Below are positions 24,191 through 31,954 of a stretch of DNA of 62,576 nucleotides, one piece after another. This stretch comes from Gordonia alkanivorans NBRC 16433 (GTDB taxonomy: Bacteria > Actinomycetota > Actinomycetes > Mycobacteriales > Mycobacteriaceae). The position numbers and the translations under genes are program-made. The stretch spans positions 1 through 62,576 of the forward strand of contig NZ_BACI01000118.1 of NCBI RefSeq assembly GCF_000225505.1, given 5' to 3'. The notes under the pieces were generated by a model, which made no database searches, had not been told where the DNA came from, and saw nothing but the letters and a program-made list of their open reading frames with translations. Position 1 is the first letter of the stretch; every line of letters starts with the position of its first letter.

Positions 24191-25174
24191 TCACCCTGCC
24201 CGCCGACGCGGGACCGGCGCGCGTCCGGCCCGGAGAAGTGCCCGGCTCGCGGGATCGGCGAACAGCCCGGCCTCCGCGCCGATGTCCACTGCGGTGCCGA
24301 AGGCGCTGGCCATGCGCAATCGGTATGAGGGGGATCGGCGTGCTGCCTGTCGCGCCGGGGCCGCCGGCAGGCCGATCGCCTGGTAGCTCTGCCGGTCGAC
24401 GAACAGGCGACCCACGCAGACGATGAGGAGTGCGGCGAGGATCGAACACACGGTGCGTAGCAGGATGCCGCGATGGGCGACCGCCGCTTCGAACTCGGAG
24501 CGTGCGTATTCGAGGTGCCGACGGCTCGAGAGCGCGGTGATGGTCATGATCTGGCCGACGTGCGGTACGACGTCGCGATCGCTCGCGGCCAGCGCGATCA
24601 TGTCCTGCGTGGCCGACTCGAGCAGCAGGACCAGCGTCGATGTCACGGCCCCGGCCGGAACGAGGAGGGTGAGCCGTTCCAGACGCCGCGTCAACCGCGG
24701 TCGCGTCCGGGGTTTGACTCCCGTGGTGTCGATGAGTCGACCGAACATCGTCACGTTGCGCGTCTGGGTGTTGACGCATTTCAGCAGCCACCGTGACCGG
24801 TCGTCCACCAGATCGCGATCCTCCGCGATCTGGCGGAAGGTGAGCATGGCCAGCGCGTTCTGGGCATAGGTCGAGAGCGTGAGGAGGTTGACCAGCTCGT
24901 GCCGGGACAAGTCGATCCGCTCCTGCGTGGTCAACCTCTCCCAGTCGCTCGTGCCGTGCAGTGTGACGACCTGTGGTGGTAGCCAGCTGCGATCCGGATC
25001 GGGCGGTGCGTCCCAGTTGATATCGAGTTCGCCGTCGTAGACTTCGTCGGCGGCCTCGAAAAGGAATCGCTGGGCTGTTGCTTGCCGGTCGGTGATGGAC
25101 CGTCGGCGCGCGATGCGGGCCGACTCCCGGGCCGCTGGACGAAAGAACTCGGCGTCGATGGGGTCCTCAGACAT
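24191..25174 (-). CDS. AurF-family paralogue with degraded metal site, second copy
   Basis: 327 aa; ATG 25174 with AGGAGT upstream. It has the family landmarks (VYDGELDINWD, TRNVTMFGRL, RRHLEYARSEF) but five of seven ligand positions are changed: Q105, Q137, N140, T213 and S217, leaving E186 and H220. The RNVTMF motif replaces RHSTMF exactly as in the 8536 protein, so the two inactive proteins form a distinct subfamily rather than independent decay. A hydrophobic helix (SILAALLIVCVGRLF) lies near residue 245. It sits between the BVMO gene (81 bp upstream) and the intact AurF gene. Confidence 0.8.
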   Translation of the reverse strand: MSEDPIDAEFFRPAARESARIARRRSITDRQATAQRFLFEAADEVYDGELDINWDAPPDPDRSWLPPQVVTLHGTSDWERLTTQERIDLSRHELVNLLTLSTYAQNALAMLTFRQIAEDRDLVDDRSRWLLKCVNTQTRNVTMFGRLIDTTGVKPRTRPRLTRRLERLTLLVPAGAVTSTLVLLLESATQDMIALAASDRDVVPHVGQIMTITALSSRRHLEYARSEFEAAVAHRGILLRTVCSILAALLIVCVGRLFVDRQSYQAIGLPAAPARQAARRSPSYRLRMASAFGTAVDIGAEAGLFADPASRALLRAGRAPVPRRRAG

Positions 25175-25255
25175 TGTGCGTGTACTCCTGCGATGTGTGC
25201 GGTCGGTCCTGAGGGTGAGGCCGCGTGATGCGACCCCGGACGCATGGTGTGCGCG

Positions 25256-26863
25256 TCACAACACCGTCGTACGGTCGGCGGTGGCGGTGACCGTCGACGA
25301 GGCCGGGGGAGTCGGGTCGGTCGACGGCGCGGTCGAGGCCACCAGTCGTGGGGCGAACTCCAGGTGGGGGTCCGCGATCGGCGCCCGTCGTAGCATCCGG
25401 TAGTCCGCAAGGTAGTCGTGCTTGACCTTCCACACCCCGCGACGACCCTGGCGGGGCAACCGATCGGCGGCTCGCCGGACGTATCCCGACGTCAGATTGC
25501 CGAAGATCGTGCCGTCGGATTGTTCATTGCCGTCGGCATGAGCGACGACCGCGCCGTATCCGTGCTCGTCCATATACGACAGCAGCCGGCACACGTAGTC
25601 CGCGGCGATGTCCACCTTGAGCGTCCACGAAGCATTCGTGTAGCCGAATATCAATGCCGCGTTGGGGATTCCCTCGATGAGCACCGCTTTGTAGGTCAGG
25701 CGTGCGGACACCTGTACCGGCTCTGCGTCGACCGTCAGATCGATACCCCCGTTGAAGAGGACATCGAGTCCGGTTGCGGTGACGATGATATCGGCGTCGA
25801 CATGGGCACCCGAACCGAGCTGGATTCCCGAACTGGTGAATCGCTCGATGGTGTCGGTGACGATCGAGGCGCTGCCCTCGTTGAGGGCATCGAACAGGTC
25901 GCCGTCGGGGACGACGCACATGCGCTGATCCCACGGATCGTAGTCCGGCGTGAAGTGCTTGATGTCGATATCGTCGTTCAGGCGCTTGGCGACCAGTTTG
26001 AGAAGGGCCGATTTCACCGTCTTGGGAAAGGTGCGCATCAGCGAGAACGAGACCCGTCCGAGGACCATCGTGACCCATCGGATGATCCGGTACACGGCAT
26101 GGGGCGAGAGATGTTTCTGCAGTCGGATCATGAGTTGGTTCTCGGCGGCGAGCGGCACGATGTAGGTGGGTGAACGCTGGATCATCGTCACGTGGCCGGC
26201 GGTGCGCGCCATATTGGGCACGAGGGTCACCGCGGTCGCGCCGCTTCCTATCACCGCGACACGCTTGCCGCTGTAGTCCAGGTCCTCGGGCCAGTGCTGG
26301 GGATGGATGATGTCCCCGTCGAACGTGTCCTCGTCGGGAAACTCGGGGCGATAGCCCTGATCGTAGTTGTAGTAGCCGGTGCACCCGACGTAGAACTTCG
26401 CCACGTAGGTGATCGGACCGCCGTTGCCGTCCTCGGCGACGACCGTCCACCGCTGCGTGACGCTGCTCCAGTCGGCGGACGTGACGTGAACGCCGAAATC
26501 GATGCGATCGCTGAGCTGATAGTCCTCGGCAGTCTCCTGCAGGTAACCGCGGATGGCTTCGCCGTCGGCGAGCACCCTGCTGTCCGTCCAGGGCTTGAAG
26601 TCGTAACCGAAGGTGAACATATCCGAGTCGGAACGAATCCCCGGGTAGCGGAACAGGTCCCAGGTGCCGCCGATCCGTTCGCGTCGCTCGACGATCCGGT
26701 AGCGCAACCGCGGCTGCCGCTGTGTCAGGCGGCACGCGAGGCCGATCCCGGAGATGCCCGCACCGACGATCAGAACGTCGACTTCGTGAATCTGGGCCGC
26801 GCGCTTCGGTCCGCGGGCTTGTCGCCGCGGCGCGGAGTTGCCTCGTGTTGGGTTCGTGGACAT
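25256..26863 (-). CDS. EthA/MymA-like Baeyer-Villiger flavin monooxygenase
   Basis: 535 aa; ATG 26863. FAD site GAGISGIG (34-41), ERIGGTWDLFRYPGIRSDSD, BVMO fingerprint FDGDIIHPQHWP (181-192), NADPH site GSGATAVTLVP (206-216), and C-terminal GYTNASWTLKVDIAADYVCR. These phrases follow the M. tuberculosis EthA and MymA (Rv3083) group, enzymes that turn ketones into esters and oxidise sulfur compounds. A Thr/Pro-rich tail of about 25 residues is extra. It heads the unit BVMO - degenerate AurF under operator site 5. With an SDR upstream and esterase/ligase fusions nearby it suits a ketone-to-ester step. Confidence 0.9.
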   Translation of the reverse strand: MSTNPTRGNSAPRRQARGPKRAAQIHEVDVLIVGAGISGIGLACRLTQRQPRLRYRIVERRERIGGTWDLFRYPGIRSDSDMFTFGYDFKPWTDSRVLADGEAIRGYLQETAEDYQLSDRIDFGVHVTSADWSSVTQRWTVVAEDGNGGPITYVAKFYVGCTGYYNYDQGYRPEFPDEDTFDGDIIHPQHWPEDLDYSGKRVAVIGSGATAVTLVPNMARTAGHVTMIQRSPTYIVPLAAENQLMIRLQKHLSPHAVYRIIRWVTMVLGRVSFSLMRTFPKTVKSALLKLVAKRLNDDIDIKHFTPDYDPWDQRMCVVPDGDLFDALNEGSASIVTDTIERFTSSGIQLGSGAHVDADIIVTATGLDVLFNGGIDLTVDAEPVQVSARLTYKAVLIEGIPNAALIFGYTNASWTLKVDIAADYVCRLLSYMDEHGYGAVVAHADGNEQSDGTIFGNLTSGYVRRAADRLPRQGRRGVWKVKHDYLADYRMLRRAPIADPHLEFAPRLVASTAPSTDPTPPASSTVTATADRTTVL

Positions 26864-26881
26864 GGGTACCTCTCTCGCCTG

Positions 26882-26910
26882 GACCGTCGGTATGCGATAC
26901 CGACAGTATC
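26882..26910. promoter_or_regulatory. Cluster operator, site 5
   Basis: ACCGTCGGTATGCGATACCG continuing ACAGTATC; the centre GTCGGTAT-GCG-ATACCGAC is a perfect 8-3-8 inverted repeat. It is 18 bp upstream of the BVMO ATG. Confidence 0.8.
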
Positions 26911-27005
26911 GCTGTTGTGTGGGTCACAGCAAGTTGCCGGAGGGTGGGTGTGCCGGGATCGCCGTCCGAGCGCGTGCGACGGTCCGTCGTCAGGGGATCG
27001 GGCGA

Positions 27006-27959
27006 TCAGGGGGTCAGGGAATGGAAGTCGGCACCGGTGAGTCGGGCCGAAACCTCCCACAGTCGTTGCGCGAGTGCGGTGTCCTCGGCCGTGTGCGACC
27101 GTGGTGAACGACGGACGGGGCCGCGGATTCCGTTGAGGCCGGTTGGCCCCAGGTAGTCGTTGTTCTGCACATCCGGCATGGTGGCCGCATAGATCTGACT
27201 CAGCGAACCCCGGGCTTCGCTGTTGCCGACCGCGCGCAGCGCGAGACGGGTGGCCGCCCGGGCGCCCGGAATCCTCGGGACCATGGGGTCGAAGAGGTTC
27301 GTGGCCGAAACCCCCGGATGGGCGATGACAGACCGTAGGGGGCTCTCGGACGCATCGCTGCGACGGGCGAGTTCGGCCCCGAACAGGATGTTGGCGAGCT
27401 TGGACTGCGCATAGGCGGTCATCCGCCGGTAGGGGCGATGCTCGAAGCCGAGGTCGGCGACATCGATCGAACCCTGCCGGTGAGCGATGCTGGACAACGT
27501 GACCACCCGGGGGGCCTCGGCCCGGAGCAGGGCGGGCATGACGGTGTCCGTGAGCATGAAATGGCCGAGATGATTGACGCCGAAATGCAGTTCGAATCCC
27601 TGTGCGGTGGTGCCGAACGGAACCGCCATGATCCCCGCGTTGTTGATCGCGACGTCCAACCGGTCGGTCAGGTCGACGACTCGTTCCCCGGCGGTGCGGA
27701 CCGATGACAGATCGCCCAGATCCAGCGGCACGAGACGATGATCGGCATCGGGTCCGGCCTCGCGGACTCGTTGCAGCGCAGCGCGCCCCGTCGACGCCGT
27801 CCGGCACGCGAGGATGATGCGTCCGCCGGCTCGTGCGAGAGCAACGGCGGCCCGCAGCCCGAGACCGTTGTTGGCCCCGGTGATCAGGAAGGTCCGGCCG
27901 GTTTGGCCGGGGATGTCGTCGATGCCGAAAGACGGATTCGCCAAGGGTGCCTCGGCCAT
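27006..27959 (-). CDS. SDR, retinol-dehydrogenase/protochlorophyllide-reductase-like
   Basis: 317 aa; ATG 27959 with AGGAGTGAC upstream. FLITGANNGLGLRAAVALA binds the cofactor, with ILACRT after strand 2 (arginine suggests NADP), INNAGIMAVPFG, NHLGHFMLTD, TLSSIAHRQG and the active-site YAQSKLAN. This is the TGANxGIG/NHLGHF subgroup that reduces or oxidises alcohols on bulky isoprenoid or lipid substrates. The gene is upstream of the BVMO and could supply its ketone. It faces operator site 6 and ends 96 bp before site 5. Confidence 0.88.
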   Translation of the reverse strand: MAEAPLANPSFGIDDIPGQTGRTFLITGANNGLGLRAAVALARAGGRIILACRTASTGRAALQRVREAGPDADHRLVPLDLGDLSSVRTAGERVVDLTDRLDVAINNAGIMAVPFGTTAQGFELHFGVNHLGHFMLTDTVMPALLRAEAPRVVTLSSIAHRQGSIDVADLGFEHRPYRRMTAYAQSKLANILFGAELARRSDASESPLRSVIAHPGVSATNLFDPMVPRIPGARAATRLALRAVGNSEARGSLSQIYAATMPDVQNNDYLGPTGLNGIRGPVRRSPRSHTAEDTALAQRLWEVSARLTGADFHSLTP

Positions 27960-28034
27960 GTCACTCCTACGGTTGGGCCAGGTCGGTTCGCCCCGGGTTC
28001 ACGATCGGTGCGGCGGTGGCCACAGGTTACCCGG

Positions 28035-28063
28035 TACCGTCGGTATTGGCTACCGTAGGTAGC
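28035..28063. promoter_or_regulatory. Cluster operator, site 6
   Basis: TACCGTCGGTA, TTGGC, TACCGTAGGTA. It is between the divergent starts at 27959 (75 bp) and 28126 (62 bp) and may control both directions. Confidence 0.7.
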
Positions 28064-28125
28064 TGAGGTACTTTCGGATATCGGAGAACCCGTCGGCGCG
28101 GATCCGCACGGGCGCTAAGGCAGGT

Positions 28126-28428
28126 ATGGACACTGACGAGGGAGTGGGCGGCGTGGCATCAACCGATCGAGAAAGCAAGGCGGCCAGGGTATTCGGACTG
28201 GTGCTGGCGGGTGTGGGTATCGCCCACTGGCTGCGGCCGGCGGCATTCGACGATCTCACCAGCAGGGCGTTTCCGACCGACACGCGGCGCTGGACGCTTC
28301 GCAACGGTACGACCGAGGCTCTCCTCGGCGTCGCGATCGCGAGTCGGCGCCTGCGGCCGGTGGGGCTGGTCGGGCTGCTGGGGTACGTCGCCTTCCTCGC
28401 GTGGCGTGGCGTGCAGGCCCGGGGCTGA
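28126..28428 (+). CDS. Small membrane protein
   Basis: 100 aa; ATG 28126 after AAGGCAGG. Two or three hydrophobic segments (VFGLVLAGVGIAHWLRP, then TEALLGVAIASRR and VGLVGLLGYVAFLAWRG) with AFPTDTRRWTLRNG between. It looks like the small DoxX-like or hypothetical membrane proteins found beside mycobacterial SDR genes, but I do not recognise a named family. It is followed after 9 bp by the SDR at 28438, forming a short operon behind site 6. Confidence 0.7.
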   Translation: MDTDEGVGGVASTDRESKAARVFGLVLAGVGIAHWLRPAAFDDLTSRAFPTDTRRWTLRNGTTEALLGVAIASRRLRPVGLVGLLGYVAFLAWRGVQARG

Positions 28429-28437
28429 GGGCGAGTC

Positions 28438-29259
28438 ATGCCTTCTGTGTTGATCACCGGCGCGGGCCGGGGAATCGGTCGTGCCATTGCGCAGCGACTG
28501 GTATCCGAGGGGTGGACCGTTTTCGCCGGGGTGCGGGACGAGGGGTCGGCACCACCCGGTACCAGTCCGGTGATTCTCGACGTCACCGATCCGCAGCATC
28601 TGGCGGATCTTCCCGGCGCGTTGCCCGAGTCGCTCGACGCTCTGGTCAACAACGCCGGAATCGTGGTGTCGGGGCCGGTTGAGGGGTTGTCGCCGCAGGA
28701 CTTGCGGTCGCAGTTCGACGTCAACGTCCTCGGTCTCGTCGCGGTGACGGCCGCGGTCCTGCCGCTTCTGCGCGCAGCGACCGGACGGATCGTCCACATC
28801 GGCTCGTTGAGCGGACGGATCTCGACACCGATGACGGGTGCCTACAACGCGTCGAAGTACGCCGTGGAAGCGCTCGCCGATGCGCAGCGCATCGAACTCA
28901 GACCCTGGGGGATCTCCGTGTCGGTCGTCGAACCCGGACCGGTGGACACCGATATCTGGCGCGACGCGCCGTCCACATTGGCCCGCGCCGCGAAATCGCT
29001 GGCCCGATCGACACAAGACCTGTATTCCCCGCATATCGGCGGTATGCGGCGAACAATCAGGTTCGTGCAGCGCTCCACGGTCTCGTCGGAGACGATCGCC
29101 GAGAAAGTCGCGACCGTGCTCGCCGCCCGGCGGCCGCGAGCGCGCTATCCGGTCGGCCGCGGCGCACGGTTGCAGCTCGTGGCCACCTCCGTGACGCCGA
29201 CATGGCTGTTGGACCGGGTGCTCGCGGCAGGAACCGGCATACCGGCACGGATCCCATGA
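28438..29259 (+). CDS. Short-chain dehydrogenase/reductase
   Basis: 273 aa; ATG 28438, with GAGG overlapping the end of the previous gene. SVLITGAGRGIGRAIAQRL, DALVNNAGIV, IVHIGSLSGRIS and the active-site YNASK all fit a classical SDR. The sequence after strand 2 (FAGVRDE) and the C-terminus (TPTWLLDRVLAAG) resemble the oxidoreductase group close to 17-beta-hydroxysteroid or mycolate-type SDRs. Cofactor preference cannot be fixed. It is the last intact gene of the accessory cluster. Confidence 0.87.
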   Translation: MPSVLITGAGRGIGRAIAQRLVSEGWTVFAGVRDEGSAPPGTSPVILDVTDPQHLADLPGALPESLDALVNNAGIVVSGPVEGLSPQDLRSQFDVNVLGLVAVTAAVLPLLRAATGRIVHIGSLSGRISTPMTGAYNASKYAVEALADAQRIELRPWGISVSVVEPGPVDTDIWRDAPSTLARAAKSLARSTQDLYSPHIGGMRRTIRFVQRSTVSSETIAEKVATVLAARRPRARYPVGRGARLQLVATSVTPTWLLDRVLAAGTGIPARIP

Positions 29260-29272
29260 CCGAGTGGGACGA

Positions 29273-29398
29273 GTGAGTCCACGCATCGTGGTCTTCGGCG
29301 CCACAGATCTCACCGGCGGTCTGGTGGCGCGGGACTTGTCGACATGGGCGCACAGCCGCTTCTCGCCGGCCGCGACGAGCGGAAGCTGAGAGCGCTAG
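29273..29398 (+). pseudogene. 5' fragment of an enoyl-reductase-like (saccharopine dehydrogenase family) gene
   Basis: GTG 29273 begins VSPRIVVFGATDLTGGLVAR, the Rossmann start of the same family as the 7081 protein. The frame then shifts near 29340, after which MGAQPLLAGRDERKLRALA continues the family consensus. Everything downstream is missing because the reverse-strand M20 gene ends here. It is a truncated and frameshifted stub marking a DNA junction. Confidence 0.75.
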
Positions 29399-30609
29399 CT
29401 GCCGAGCAACCTCAGCCCGGCGAGCGTGTACGCCTTCGCCGCAGTGACCAGATCTGCGATGGCGACCGACTCGTCGGGCTGATGTGCGTCGGTGTTGATG
29501 TTGCCCGGGCCCAGGACGATCGACGGGATACCGAGGTCGCGGGTGACGAAACCGCCGTCGCACGCGGCGCTCCAGCCGCCCACCGAGGTCGCGGTGCCGG
29601 CGTCGGTGACCGAGCCGACCGCAGCGGTGACGAGCGGGTGGTCCGCGGCGGTCGCGAAACCGGGCATCTCCATGGTGACGCGCACGTCGACGGTGATGCC
29701 GTCGGTGTCGATCTTGTTGTCGTGGATGGTCTTCCGGAGGTCCTCGGCGATGGCGTGCGGATTCTCGAAAGGCATCAGGCGACGGTCGATGCCGAGGGAA
29801 CACGTCGGCGCGACGACCGAGATGCCTTGTCCACCTTGGATGGTGCCGACGTTCCAGGTGCCGCAGCCGAGCAGGTCGTCGAGCGTCTCGTGAAGGTGTT
29901 CGTGGTCGGCGCGGATGATCTCGACGATCGCCGCGGCGGCATTGATGGCACTGCGCCCGTCGGCGGGACGGCCGGAATGGGCGGCGCGGCCGGTCACGTC
30001 GATCTCGATGTACGACGCACCGCGGCAACCGCGGACGATCTGCATGTCGGTGGGTTCGGCGACGATGCAGCCGAGGAAGTCGTGATCGGCGGGACGGCCG
30101 ACGAAGTCGCGCACGCCGATGCCGTGCTCCTCCTCGTCGACCGTGCACACCAGGCGCACCGGGCCGGAGAGCGCGACGCCGAAGTCACAGGCCCGCGACA
30201 GCACGCTCATGGTCGCCACGACGGCCGCGATCCCGCCCTTCATGTCGGTGGTGCCACGCCCGTAGAGGCGGCCGTCACGCGTCCGCACCGTGTATGGATC
30301 GGCGGTCCAGTTGGGGCCCGCGGGCACGACGTCGGAGTGACCGAGGAACATCAGCCCCGGCCCGTCTCCGCCGGGGAGGGTGGCGATCAGGTTGGGGCGC
30401 TGTGGCGCCACCTCGTGGGTGTCGACGTCGAAGCCGAGCGCGCGGCACGCCTTCTCCAGGATCTCGACGGCGGCGCCCTCGGTGCCGCCCGGATTCTCGC
30501 TCGGCGCCTCCACCAGCGCGGTGGTGAGCGCGGTGATCGCGGCCTCGTCGATCAGGTCGACGAGGGACTGCTCGGCCGGACTCAGCTCAGTTACGTGTTC
30601 ACCGCTCAC
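29395..30609 (-). CDS. M20-family metallopeptidase/deacylase (ArgE/DapE/ACY1 type)
   Basis: 404 aa from GTG 30609; the start overlaps the aminotransferase stop as GTGA. Metal and catalytic motifs: GHSDVVP, YGRGTTDMKGG, CTVDEEEHG (bridging Glu pair), VAEPTD and a distal His in NINTDAHQPDE. Such enzymes remove acyl groups from amino acids (acetylornithine, succinyl-diaminopimelate, acyl-amino acids). In an operon with a DoeA-like hydrolase it could deacetylate N-acetyl-diaminobutyrate, a step usually done by the unrelated DoeB. It is the last gene of the operon. Confidence 0.88.
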   Translation of the reverse strand: MSGEHVTELSPAEQSLVDLIDEAAITALTTALVEAPSENPGGTEGAAVEILEKACRALGFDVDTHEVAPQRPNLIATLPGGDGPGLMFLGHSDVVPAGPNWTADPYTVRTRDGRLYGRGTTDMKGGIAAVVATMSVLSRACDFGVALSGPVRLVCTVDEEEHGIGVRDFVGRPADHDFLGCIVAEPTDMQIVRGCRGASYIEIDVTGRAAHSGRPADGRSAINAAAAIVEIIRADHEHLHETLDDLLGCGTWNVGTIQGGQGISVVAPTCSLGIDRRLMPFENPHAIAEDLRKTIHDNKIDTDGITVDVRVTMEMPGFATAADHPLVTAAVGSVTDAGTATSVGGWSAACDGGFVTRDLGIPSIVLGPGNINTDAHQPDESVAIADLVTAAKAYTLAGLRLLGS

Positions 30610-31847
30610 CGTGCCATCTTCTCAAGACTGGACGTGAGGCGTCGAATACCTTCGTCGATCCGGTCCGGCGTGCTCGACGCGAAGCACAGGCGCATCGAAT
30701 TGCGGAATCGGCCGCCCGGCGACAGTGCCGGGCCCGGGATGAAGGCGACGCCATCGGCCAGGGCGATCTCGAACAGCTCCCGGGTGTCGATCTCGGCGAA
30801 CTCCTCCCGCAGCGTCACCCACAGGAAGAAGCCGCCTTCCGGGTTCGTGGTGACCACGCGGTCGCCGAGGTGGCGGGCGATGGAGTCGAGCATGGCGTCC
30901 TTGCGCTCGCGATACAGCGAGCGGATGCCGGCGAGATGGTCCTCGAGGCCACCACGCGCGATGTACTCCGCCACGATGTGCTGGTTGGGCACGTTGGTGC
31001 AGGTGTCCATGGCCTGCTTGCCGTTGATGAGCAGCTGCCGCAACGACGGGTCGGCGTCGACCCAGCCGACTCGCCAGCCGGGAGCCAGGATCTTCGAGAA
31101 GGTCCGCACCGAGAAGATCAGCGGATCGCCCGGGCTCAGCGTCTGGAAGGTGGGGATGTCGGTACCCGCGAAGCGGAGCAGCCCGTACGGGTCGTCATCG
31201 ATGATGACCGAACCCCAGGTGTGGGCCAGGCGCAACAGCTCGCGGCGTCGTTCCTCCGACATCGTGACCCCGGACGGGTTCTGGAACGTGGGGATCGTGT
31301 AGATCGCCTTGGGGGTCTTGTGGGTGTGCGCCACCAGATCGGCGAGCTGGTCGACCTGCATGCCGTCGTCGTCGACGGGCACCTCCAGCAGTTGTGCCCC
31401 ATAGGACAGCGCGGTGGCGCTGCCATTGGTGTACGTGGGGGACTCGACGATGACCAGGTCACCGGGGTCGACGAACAGCTTGCAGGCGAGGTCGAGGCCC
31501 TGCATGCCGCCGGTGGTGATCACCAGACGGTCGTGGGTCGACGGATCGGGCGTCGTGGCGAGGTAGTCGACGAGCAGCTGCAGCAGCCGCGGTTCACCTT
31601 CGGTGGCGCCATAGGTGAACGACGTGTGGTCGAGGATCTCGCCGGCGATCTGACGGAACTCGTCGGCCGGAACGGCCTCGTCGGCCGGTGAACCCATCGC
31701 GAAGCGCACGATGTCGTGGGACTGTGCGGCAAGCAGGGAGGTCGACGAGTCGATCATCGACCCGACCAGGTCCTTCGACCGCCCGGCCAGAGGCAGCGTG
31801 GGGCCGGAATGCCGTACGTCGTTCACGGGTTCGGTCGTTGTGGTCAT
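30606..31847 (-). CDS. PLP-dependent aminotransferase, class I/II (2-aminoadipate transaminase-like)
   Basis: 413 aa; ATG 31847 with GAGG upstream. FTYGATEGEPRLLQLLVDYL, TTGGMQGLDLACKLFVDPGD, IYTIPTFQNPSGVTMSEERR, IIDDDPYGLLRF, and the Schiff-base lysine in SVRTFSKILAPGWRVGW. This is the aminotransferase module of MocR regulators, but without the GntR DNA-binding domain, so it is an enzyme (LysN/ARO8-like). It acts on 2-oxo acids or amino acids. It is separated from the DoeA-like gene by 107 bp that contain repeat R2. Confidence 0.87.
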   Translation of the reverse strand: MTTTTEPVNDVRHSGPTLPLAGRSKDLVGSMIDSSTSLLAAQSHDIVRFAMGSPADEAVPADEFRQIAGEILDHTSFTYGATEGEPRLLQLLVDYLATTPDPSTHDRLVITTGGMQGLDLACKLFVDPGDLVIVESPTYTNGSATALSYGAQLLEVPVDDDGMQVDQLADLVAHTHKTPKAIYTIPTFQNPSGVTMSEERRRELLRLAHTWGSVIIDDDPYGLLRFAGTDIPTFQTLSPGDPLIFSVRTFSKILAPGWRVGWVDADPSLRQLLINGKQAMDTCTNVPNQHIVAEYIARGGLEDHLAGIRSLYRERKDAMLDSIARHLGDRVVTTNPEGGFFLWVTLREEFAEIDTRELFEIALADGVAFIPGPALSPGGRFRNSMRLCFASSTPDRIDEGIRRLTSSLEKMAR

Positions 31848-31859
31848 GTCGTGCACCTC

Positions 31860-31912
31860 GTCTCACCAGGCCTTCGTGGCTCGTCGCTTTCGCTCCTCGC
31901 ACCTCAGGCAGC
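31860..31912 (+). repeat. Dispersed intergenic repeat, copy R2
   Basis: GTCTCACCAGGCCTTCGTGG, then CTCGTCGCTTTCGCTCCTCG and CACCTCAGGCAGC. It matches R1 in its core and R3 over its full length. It lies inside the reverse-strand operon between the DoeA-like and aminotransferase genes. Confidence 0.75.
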
Positions 31913-31954
31913 AGTTGGGTTGTCGTGTATTCCTTGGGCTTCAGGTGGCGTTGT

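Noticed and set aside
28159..29313. 384-aa reverse-strand frame opposite the SDR
   Set aside because: Antisense to a classical SDR with full motifs; no own signature.
29344..31302. 652-aa forward frame over the M20 and aminotransferase genes
   Set aside because: Only its first 20 residues are real (the enoyl-reductase stub); the rest is shadow sequence.
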